Assembly: GCA_003520545.1 (NCBI GenBank)
Contig: DOUP01000209.1
Coordinates: 594 to 7,977 of the forward strand
Direction: 5' to 3'
DNA: 7,384 nucleotides
Source of the DNA: Maritimibacter sp.
Lineage (GTDB): Bacteria > Pseudomonadota > Alphaproteobacteria > Rhodobacterales > Rhodobacteraceae
Positions 1 through 5,201 of this stretch are shown piece after piece. Every line of letters begins with the position of its first letter. Positions within the stretch are counted from its first letter, which is position 1. A program made the translations under genes and the position numbers. The notes below the pieces were generated by a model that was not told the origin of the DNA, searched no databases, and was given only the letters and a program-made list of their open reading frames with translations.

Positions 1-460
1 TCCGGTTGACCGAGAAGTGCCGCCCGATGTCGCGCAGGAATTCGAGGTAGTTGAGGTCGTCGAGCCACTCGGCGTTGTTGAGCATCAAGGCATCGGTCTC
101 ACCGTCACCATAGGACAGGTACTTCGCAAAGACCTGCTTCATCCCGTCGATATTGGCGTCGATCTGTTCCGGGCCCAGAAGCGGGCGTTCGTCCGAGCGA
201 AACGACGGGTCGCCCACCTTGGTGGTGCCGCCCCCCATGAGCGTGATCGGCTTGTGCCCGGTCTTTTGCAGCCAGCGCAGCATCATGATGTTCAGGAGGT
301 GCCCGACGTGCAGCGACTGCGCGGTCGCGTCGTAGCCGATATAGGCCGTCACCACGCCGGAGCTCAGGGCCTCGTCCAACGCCTGATAATCGGTGCAATC
401 GGCAAGGTAGCCGCGCTCCATCATCACACGCATGAAGTCTGATTTCGGGTGGTAGGTCAT
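1..460 (-). CDS. tyrS: Tyrosyl-tRNA synthetase, N-terminal part (partial)
   Basis: Class I aminoacyl-tRNA synthetase that charges tRNA-Tyr with tyrosine in the cytoplasm. Reading the minus strand from the ATG at 460-458 gives 153 uninterrupted codons that run off the window edge; the full protein should be a little over 400 residues. Visible hallmarks are the tyrosine-pocket segment AYIGYDATAQSL (residues 39-50), the class I HIGH motif as HVGH (51-54), and the GGGTTKVGDPS loop (76-86) followed by RSDERPLL. The KMSKS loop and the C-terminal tRNA-binding domain lie outside the window. The ATG was chosen because MTYHPKSDFMRVMMERGYLADCTD reads like the usual start of this family in two short blocks, MTYHPKSDFMR and MMERGYLADCTD. 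The gene is divergent from anmK, with 63 bp between start codons. It is a typical long-type bacterial TyrRS, and I am very confident of the family. Confidence 0.96.
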   Translation of the reverse strand, partial: MTYHPKSDFMRVMMERGYLADCTDYQALDEALSSGVVTAYIGYDATAQSLHVGHLLNIMMLRWLQKTGHKPITLMGGGTTKVGDPSFRSDERPLLGPEQIDANIDGMKQVFAKYLSYGDGETDALMLNNAEWLDDLNYLEFLRDIGRHFSVNR

Positions 461-491
461 GGGGTTTCCGTCCATTGTCTGCGTCGAAGCC

Positions 492-520
492 TCTATATCG
501 GGGCGATGGGCGGAGGAAAA
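492..520 (-). promoter_or_regulatory. Possible sigma-70-type promoter of tyrS
   Basis: On the minus strand TTTTCC (520-515) and TATAGA (497-492) are separated by 17 nt, which would start transcription about 25 nt upstream of the tyrS ATG. The -10 box matches 4 of 6 consensus bases and the -35 only 3 of 6, so this is suggestive. No T-box leader is visible and there is no room for one. Confidence 0.25.
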
Positions 521-523
521 GCC

Positions 524-1621
524 ATGTTGGAGGCGCGTGCGCTTTGGGCCTTGGGGGCGATGTCCGGGACGTCGCTCGACGGGGTCGACGCGGCGATGCT
601 TCTGACGGATGGCGAGGCGATCTTCGAGTTCGGGCCGGTGGGCTACCGGGCGTTTTCCGACAACGAACGGGGTGCTTTGCACGCGGCGCTTGGGGCGTGG
701 CGGGGGGAGCCGGGGGTCGAGGAGGTTGCCCGGATCGTCGAGGACAGTCACGCCGCACTCCTGTCCGACTTCGAAGGCGTTGACCTGGTCGGCTTTCACG
801 GACAGACCCTGGCGCATGATCCACGGGGGCGCGGGACACACCAGGCGGGCGACGGGCAACGGTTGGCCGAGGCCCTGGGACTGCCGGTGGCCTGGGATTT
901 CCGGTCCTCCGATGTGGCGCTTGGCGGTGAAGGCGCGCCGCTCGCGCCGTTTTATCACTTCGCGCTGGCGCGGTTCATCGGGGCCGACGCGCCCCTGGCC
1001 TTTCTCAACCTGGGCGGCGTCGGGAACATCACCTGGATCGACCCGACCAAGGCGTTGCCCGAGGAAGAGGGCGCGCTTCTGGCCTTCGATACCGGGCCTG
1101 CGAATGCGCCGATCAATGACCTGATGCGGCTGCGGCGACAGGCACAGCACGACGAAGGCGGGACGCTCGCGGCAAGTGGCCGCGCGGACGAGGCGATCGT
1201 GACCGCCTTTCTCGATCACGCCTATTTCTACCGCGTGCCGCCGAAATCGCTCGACCGGGACACCTTCGGCGATCTCGCGGGGAGGGTCGCGGGCCTCGAT
1301 GATGCGGATGCGGCGGCGACGTTGACCGCCTGCGCAGCCGCGGCGGTGGCGCGGGGGCTTGAGCATTGCCCGGCCCCGCCGGAGCGGCTGCTGGTCTGTG
1401 GCGGCGGGCGCAGGAACGCCACGCTGATGGCCGAGATCGCAACACGCACCCTGATAGACACGGTGACAGTGGAAACGGTCGGGCTGGACGGCGACATGCT
1501 GGAGGCGCAGGCCTTCGCCTACCTCGCCGTCCGGGTTGCACGCGGCCTGCCCACATCCTGTCCCGCCACCACGGGGGTTGCCGCCAATGTCGGGGGCGGT
1601 TTGATCTCGGATCCGTCTTGA
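524..1621 (+). CDS. anmK: Anhydro-N-acetylmuramic acid kinase
   Basis: Cytosolic sugar kinase of peptidoglycan recycling. It hydrolyses the 1,6-anhydro bond of anhydro-MurNAc and phosphorylates the product to MurNAc-6-phosphate using ATP. The 365-residue product matches the usual family length (about 370). Motifs in order are the nucleotide-binding GAMSGTSLDGVD near the N-terminus (from residue 11), GFHGQTLAHDP, DFRSSDVALGGEGAPL, LNLGGVGNITWI, AFDTGPANAPIND (Asp189 aligns with the catalytic Asp of DTGP), VCGGGRRNATL and GLDGDMLEAQAFAYLA. The start at 524 is preferred because GGAGG (512-516) sits 7 nt upstream; in-frame ATGs at 449 and 506 would add residues absent from the family, and 449 would overlap tyrS. 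It is transcribed alone, divergent from tyrS and convergent with rsmA. Where the family usually has DTGPGN.L.D, this copy reads DTGPANAPIND, probably a lineage variant. Confidence 0.95.
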   Translation: MLEARALWALGAMSGTSLDGVDAAMLLTDGEAIFEFGPVGYRAFSDNERGALHAALGAWRGEPGVEEVARIVEDSHAALLSDFEGVDLVGFHGQTLAHDPRGRGTHQAGDGQRLAEALGLPVAWDFRSSDVALGGEGAPLAPFYHFALARFIGADAPLAFLNLGGVGNITWIDPTKALPEEEGALLAFDTGPANAPINDLMRLRRQAQHDEGGTLAASGRADEAIVTAFLDHAYFYRVPPKSLDRDTFGDLAGRVAGLDDADAAATLTACAAAAVARGLEHCPAPPERLLVCGGGRRNATLMAEIATRTLIDTVTVETVGLDGDMLEAQAFAYLAVRVARGLPTSCPATTGVAANVGGGLISDPS

Positions 1622-1653
1622 TCTCTCTGGTTTGAAAATACCTTGGAGGGGGG

Positions 1654-1678
1654 TCGGGGGAGGCAAAGCCTCCCCCGA
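1654..1678. terminator. GC-rich stem-loop after anmK (probable terminator)
   Basis: The arm TCGGGGGAGGC (1654-1664) and the arm GCCTCCCCCGA (1668-1678) form a perfect 11-bp stem with an AAA loop, 33 nt past the anmK stop. Neither side has a good T-run, so it is not a textbook intrinsic terminator. Its place between converging anmK and rsmA suggests it ends transcription or protects 3' ends in both directions. Confidence 0.55.
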
Positions 1679-1683
1679 TTGGT

Positions 1684-1704
1684 CGGAGGGGCGCAGCCCC
1701 TTCG
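1684..1704. terminator. Second GC-rich stem-loop, downstream of rsmA
   Basis: The arm CGGAGGGGC (1684-1692) pairs with GCCCCTTCG (1696-1704) around a GCA loop, giving 9 pairs with one G-T wobble. It lies 15 nt beyond the rsmA stop on the minus strand and 5 nt from the first hairpin. It probably terminates the surA-pdxA-rsmA transcript. A T-run is again missing; three T's (GATTT) separate the rsmA stop from the stem. Confidence 0.5.
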
Positions 1705-1719
1705 AAATCCCTGACCGGA

Positions 1720-2565
1720 TCAGCCCGCCGCGTCGACCGCCCGCGCCAGGGCGCAGAACTTCTCCAGGGGCACGGTTTCGGGCCGGTCGGTCGGCTTGAT
1801 CCCGGCGCTTGTCAGCAGGTCTTCGACCTCCGGGTGCAGTCCTTTCAGGGAGGCCCGCATCATCTTGCGGCGTTGCTGGAACGCCATCGCCGTCACCCGG
1901 CTGAGCGTGCCGGCGTTGGCGGGAAAACGCGGCTCGGGCAGGGCGGTCAGGTGGACCACGGCGGAGTGCACCTTCGGGGCCGGGGTGAAGGCTTCGGGGG
2001 GAAGCTCCATCACGATGCGGGGATCGGTGCGCCATTGCGACAGGATGGCGAGGCGCCCGTAGGCTTTCGATCCCGGCTCCGCGACGATGCGGTTTGCCAC
2101 TTCGCGCTGGAACATGAGCGTGAGCGAGGTCCAGAAGGGTGGCCATGTCTTGGGTGTGAGCCAGCGGGTCAGAAGTTCGGTGCCGACATTATAGGGCAGG
2201 TTCGCGCAGATGCGGATCGGCGGAGTCAGGTGGGCTTCCACGTCCACCTCCAGGGCATCGGCGTTCATCACCTCCAACCGTCCGGGGTAATGGTCGGCGA
2301 TCTCGGCCAGTGCGGCCATGGCGCGGCTGTCTTTCTCGATGGCGAGCACGTGGCGGGCGCCTTCTGCCAGAAGCCCGCGGGTCAGACCTCCGGGGCCGGG
2401 GCCGATTTCCAGCACGTCGGAGCCGGACAGATCCCCCGCCGACCGGGCGATCCGTGCGGTGAGGTTCAGGTCCAGAAGAAAGTTCTGTCCGAGGGCTTTC
2501 TTGGCCCGCAGATCATGTGTCGCGATCACGTCACGGAGCGGGGGCAGGCCGTCGATGGTGCTCAT
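1720..2565 (-). CDS. rsmA: 16S rRNA (adenine1518/1519-N6)-dimethyltransferase
   Basis: RsmA (KsgA) uses S-adenosylmethionine to dimethylate two adjacent adenines near the 3' end of 16S rRNA, a late step in small-subunit assembly; its loss classically gives kasugamycin resistance. The protein has 281 residues (E. coli about 273). Visible features are KKALGQNFLLD (22-32), the SAM-binding motif VLEIGPGPGGLTRGLL (51-66), the acidic IEKD strand end (76-79), NADALEVD (101-108), the catalytic NLPY motif (122-125), FQREVANRI (152-160), and PPEAFTPAPKVHSAVV (189-204) leading to the C-terminal domain. The start ATG overlaps the pdxA stop as ATGA (2562-2565) and there is no clear Shine-Dalgarno, so translation is probably coupled to pdxA. 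It is the last gene of the surA-pdxA-rsmA operon. Confidence 0.97.
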   Translation of the reverse strand: MSTIDGLPPLRDVIATHDLRAKKALGQNFLLDLNLTARIARSAGDLSGSDVLEIGPGPGGLTRGLLAEGARHVLAIEKDSRAMAALAEIADHYPGRLEVMNADALEVDVEAHLTPPIRICANLPYNVGTELLTRWLTPKTWPPFWTSLTLMFQREVANRIVAEPGSKAYGRLAILSQWRTDPRIVMELPPEAFTPAPKVHSAVVHLTALPEPRFPANAGTLSRVTAMAFQQRRKMMRASLKGLHPEVEDLLTSAGIKPTDRPETVPLEKFCALARAVDAAG

Positions 2566-3545
2566 GCGGGGGCGCCATCGGTCATGTCGGGGGCCATGTC
2601 GCGGGCCATGCGCAGCGCCGCGATGAACGACGTCGGGTCGGCGCGACCCGTGCCCGCGATGTCGAAGGCGGTGCCATGGTCGGGCGAGGTCCGCACGAAG
2701 GGCAGGCCCAGGGTGACGTTGACGCCGCCCGCGAAGTCGATGGTCTTGATCGGGATCAATGCCTGGTCGTGATACATGGCGATGGCCACATCATAGCCTT
2801 CGCGCGCCCTGGCGTGGAACATCGTGTCGGCGGGCAAGGGGCCTTTGAGGGCGAGGCCCTCGGCGCGCAGGTCCTTGATGAGCGGGGCGATCCAGTCGAG
2901 CTCCTCGGTGCCCATCGCGCCACCTTCGCCCGCGTGGGGGTTGAGGCCCGCAATCGCGATACGCGGGTTGTTCAACCCCTGGGCCCGCAGGGCTGCGTGG
3001 GTGATGCGGATGGTCTGGGTCAGGCTGTCGCGGGTGAGCGCCGTCGGCACGTCCTTCAACGCGATGTGGATGGTAGCGGGGACCACGCGCAATTCGGGAC
3101 AGGCGAGCATCATCACCACGGTCTCGACACCCGCGAGATGGGCGAGAAACTCGGTATGGCCGGGGAAGGCGAAGCCCGCGCCGTCCTTGAGCGCCTTCTT
3201 GTGGATCGGTGCGGTGGTCAGCGCGGCGGCCTTGCCGGCCATGACGAGCTGCACGCCGCGCTCGATGGCCGCGATGACGTGGGTCGCGTGACCCGGTTGC
3301 GGCTCGCCCGGCACGCGGGGGCTGCCGAAGTCGCGCAACAGCACGGGCAGGCCGCGCGGCATGGCGCCTGCGACCTCGCGCGGGTGGTTGATCACCTCGG
3401 TCGGGCCGTCGATGTGGCGCGGATCGCCGATGACGAAGAAGTCGATTTCAGTCCCGAGACGGCGATAGGTTTCGGACACGATTTCCGGTCCGATCCCTGC
3501 CGGTTCGCCGATGGAGACGGCGATGGGAAGGCGGCGGTTGGCCAT
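2562..3545 (-). CDS. pdxA: 4-hydroxythreonine-4-phosphate dehydrogenase
   Basis: PdxA oxidises 4-phosphohydroxy-L-threonine with NAD in the DXP-dependent route to pyridoxal phosphate. The product then condenses with deoxyxylulose phosphate through PdxJ. The 327-residue length is normal. Family landmarks are GEPAGIGPE (13-21), TAPIHK (111-116), the substrate-binding GHTEFL (129-134), and three divalent-metal histidines: H160 (ATIHIALKDV), H204 (GLNPHAGEGG) and H259 (YHDQALIPIK). Their spacing matches E. coli H166/H211/H266 to within one residue. GVNVTLGLPFVRTSPDHGTA (274-293) closes the active site. It begins 7 nt after the surA stop with no obvious Shine-Dalgarno, and its TGA overlaps the rsmA ATG, so coupled translation is likely. 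I see no missing catalytic residue. Confidence 0.97.
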   Translation of the reverse strand: MANRRLPIAVSIGEPAGIGPEIVSETYRRLGTEIDFFVIGDPRHIDGPTEVINHPREVAGAMPRGLPVLLRDFGSPRVPGEPQPGHATHVIAAIERGVQLVMAGKAAALTTAPIHKKALKDGAGFAFPGHTEFLAHLAGVETVVMMLACPELRVVPATIHIALKDVPTALTRDSLTQTIRITHAALRAQGLNNPRIAIAGLNPHAGEGGAMGTEELDWIAPLIKDLRAEGLALKGPLPADTMFHARAREGYDVAIAMYHDQALIPIKTIDFAGGVNVTLGLPFVRTSPDHGTAFDIAGTGRADPTSFIAALRMARDMAPDMTDGAPA

Positions 3546-3552
3546 GGCGGCG

Positions 3553-4830
3553 TTAGCGCAGGTACTGGATGTTGGCCTGCGCGCGCAGTTCGGTCAGGTA
3601 ATCGTTGGCGAGTGCGCCGATGCGGCGGTTCTTCAGCGCATTGGCGACCTGATCGCGGCTCACGCTGTCAGGCACGTCGTTGCGGCGATTGCACAGCATC
3701 AGGAACACGAGCGCATTGCCCGACGACGAGGTGAGGGATGTCGAAACCTCGCCCGGGTCCAATTGATCGAGCTGGGCGCGATAGGCGGCTGGCACGGCCC
3801 CGACCGGGAGCTCTTCGCGCACAAGTTGTTCGCGCGGCAGGCCGCGGGCGATGGGGTAGAGGTCGTCGCAGTCATCGACTTCGGCCCGAATGCGCGCGGC
3901 TTCCGACATGGCTTTCTCGGTGCGACCGCCGGGGATCATGAAGGCTGCGTATTCAAGCAGGGTGCCGACATTGGTCGAGCGGATCGTTTCACGATCGCGC
4001 ACGTAATAGACGATGACGCCGATGCCATCGACATAGACCGGGCGCGTGGTGCCGCCCTTTTGCGTGGCCTGAAGTGTGCCTTGAACCTCGGGCGGCAGGG
4101 ATTGGACATCGGTCCAGTCACGCTCGCCGCCGTTCAGGCGCGTGTTCACGGTCGAAAACCGCACCGCGGCGCGGGAGAATTCTTCCGCGTCGCTGATCTT
4201 GGCCAGGCGTTCCGCGCGCATCCTGGACGCCTTGAGGCTCGCCTCCGAGGAGGCGGGGAGCACGATTTCGGTCAGGAGGAATTTCACGCCCGGTGTCGGT
4301 TCCGCCTCGGCATAGGCGAGGTCGATCTCGGACTGGGTCGGGTTCGTTGTCGGGGCGTATTTTTCGCTGGCCACGTTGCGCCAGAGGATACCGGCGGTCA
4401 CGAAGTCGCGGAAGCTTTCGGCAGCGATGCCGGCTTGGGCCAGCAGGGCCAGAAGCTGTTCCACGTCGAGATTGCCGCGGGCGGCAAATTCTTCCATCCC
4501 CTTACGGACGGCTTCGGGCTCGACGGTGACCTCGAGACGTTCGGCTTCGGCGCGTTGCAGCTTTTCGGCGATCAGCTGTTCGCGGGCCAGCTCGCGGACA
4601 TCGCCGGGCGCGCGCAACAGGCGCAGGAAGGCCTGGCGCTGGCTGAGTTCGTATTGGGTGATGGCGTCGTCGTTGACCTTGATCACCGGGGTGAACTGGC
4701 CTTGTGCAACGGCGGGTGTCGGGACCGACCCGATCATCAGGGCGCTGGCTGCCAAAAGCGCCGTGCCTGTCAGCCGAAGCCCGCGCATCATCCGTGCCGC
4801 GATGCTCTGCGTCTTGCGTGTCGTGCCCAT
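3553..4830 (-). CDS. surA: SurA-type periplasmic peptidyl-prolyl isomerase / OMP chaperone
   Basis: Periplasmic chaperone that escorts unfolded outer-membrane beta-barrels to the BAM complex; in enterobacteria LptD is a main client. From the ATG at 4830 it has 425 residues (E. coli SurA 428). Residues 1-42 form a Sec signal peptide: a basic n-region (RMMRGLRL), the hydrophobic TALLAASALMIG, and a likely cut at AVA|Q. Residues 47-160 match the SurA N-domain (VIKVNDDAITQYEL at the start, then REQLIAEKLQ). Residues about 182-280 are a parvulin domain, with NGGERDWTDVQSLPPEVQ in the usual GG..GW..L position and GGTTRPVYVDGIGVIVYYV. A second, degenerate parvulin-like part spans about 290-380 (LDQLDPGEVSTS ... 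ALVFLMLCNRR). The start is uncertain: in-frame ATGs lie at 4848, 4836 and 4830, and the last has GGGCGG 7 nt upstream. It heads the surA-pdxA-rsmA operon, with lptD unexpectedly absent upstream. Confidence 0.92.
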   Translation of the reverse strand: MGTTRKTQSIAARMMRGLRLTGTALLAASALMIGSVPTPAVAQGQFTPVIKVNDDAITQYELSQRQAFLRLLRAPGDVRELAREQLIAEKLQRAEAERLEVTVEPEAVRKGMEEFAARGNLDVEQLLALLAQAGIAAESFRDFVTAGILWRNVASEKYAPTTNPTQSEIDLAYAEAEPTPGVKFLLTEIVLPASSEASLKASRMRAERLAKISDAEEFSRAAVRFSTVNTRLNGGERDWTDVQSLPPEVQGTLQATQKGGTTRPVYVDGIGVIVYYVRDRETIRSTNVGTLLEYAAFMIPGGRTEKAMSEAARIRAEVDDCDDLYPIARGLPREQLVREELPVGAVPAAYRAQLDQLDPGEVSTSLTSSSGNALVFLMLCNRRNDVPDSVSRDQVANALKNRRIGALANDYLTELRAQANIQYLR

Positions 4831-4898
4831 TGTCATACCGCCCACCATGTCGTGCCGTGTTGTCCGTCTCTGCGCATAGGCGCGCCGGGGCGTTTCTC

Positions 4899-4912
4899 CC
4901 CCCGTTTGGGGG
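4899..4912. repeat. Short C5/G5 hairpin in the surA leader
   Basis: Five C's (4899-4903) and five G's (4908-4912) can pair around a GTTT loop (AAAC on the minus strand), about 50-80 nt upstream of the surA starts. It may only be a chance G/C run; if surA is transcribed from farther upstream it would lie in the 5' leader. Confidence 0.3.
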
Positions 4913-5034
4913 CACATTAGTCGGATTGTCCCGGGCTTGCGAGGGGGAATCTGGCGCAGGAATGGCTTTTGCGCGGGGTTTCGCGTCCGGTTTCGGCGGT
5001 TGCTGCGCGAGATAGAGTGCGGTTTGGGGGCGGC

Positions 5035-5054
5035 GGCACCACATCTGTGATGCC
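5035..5054. promoter_or_regulatory. 20-bp near-palindrome, candidate operator
   Basis: GGCACCACATCTGTGATGCC consists of 9-bp arms matching at 8 of 9 positions around a central TC. It stands in the divergent surA/pepA spacer, about 150 bp upstream of pepA. The symmetry suits a dimeric DNA-binding regulator; I cannot assign a family. On the minus-strand RNA it could also fold, the mismatch becoming a U-G wobble. Confidence 0.35.
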
Positions 5055-5191
5055 TGTTCGGCTTGGTGATTCCCCGCTCGCGCGACCGTGACGGCGCGAC
5101 GGGACGGGTTGCGCAGGCGCGGTCGGAGTGGTTTTGTCGGGGCGACGCTGCCGACCGGCGGCTTTCCGATCCCTGACAGATGTCTGACACT

Positions 5192-5196
5192 AGGAG
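5192..5196 (+). promoter_or_regulatory. Ribosome binding site deciding the pepA start
   Basis: AGGAG lies 5 nt before the ATG at 5202. This fixes the start there rather than at the ATG at 5088, which would add 38 residues of Arg/Gly-rich sequence unlike the family. Confidence 0.8.
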
Positions 5197-5201
5197 TATC
5201 C

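Larger units (their letters stand above)
4849..5201. other. Divergent intergenic region between surA and pepA
   Basis: About 350 bp without a convincing gene. A minus-strand frame stays open upstream of surA to 5190, but it encodes an Arg/Pro/Ser-rich sequence with no recognisable domain, and the surA signal peptide begins inside the frame, so I take it as a GC artefact. I recognise no remnant of lptD, lptF or lptG. Contents: a short hairpin (4899-4912), a 20-bp near-palindrome (5035-5054), two CTGACA copies 11 bp apart (5173-5189), and the pepA ribosome binding site. Promoter candidates are weak. On the minus strand TCGCAA and TAATGT with 17 nt between (4948-4920) could serve surA. On the plus strand TTGCGC (5109-5114) and TTTTGT (5132-5137) could serve pepA. 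Confidence 0.6.

Noticed and set aside
449..523. Upstream anmK starts at 449 or 506
   Set aside because: The ATG at 449 would overlap tyrS and adds non-family residues. The one at 506 lies before the GGAGG that serves the ATG at 524.
461..523. T-box or other tRNA-sensing leader before tyrS
   Set aside because: There are only 63 bp to the next gene's start and no T-box core or specifier stem. Such leaders are not expected in Alphaproteobacteria.
1834..2772. 312-codon plus-strand open frame opposite rsmA
   Set aside because: It is antisense to a complete rsmA with all methyltransferase motifs, has no domain of its own, and crosses the rsmA/pdxA junction.
2517..3734. 405-codon plus-strand open frame opposite pdxA
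   Set aside because: It is antisense to an unmistakable pdxA, is rich in Gly/His/Arg/Asp without any domain, and high GC at third positions keeps such frames open by chance.
3511..4920. 469-codon plus-strand open frame opposite surA
   Set aside because: It mirrors surA across its whole length and has the composition of a reverse-strand shadow, with no Shine-Dalgarno or recognisable motif.
4849..5190. N-terminal extension of surA or remnant of lptD in the open frame upstream of surA
   Set aside because: The signal peptide starts at about 4830, so an extension would bury it. The upstream residues are Arg/Pro/Ser-rich and show nothing I can match to LptD, LptF or LptG.
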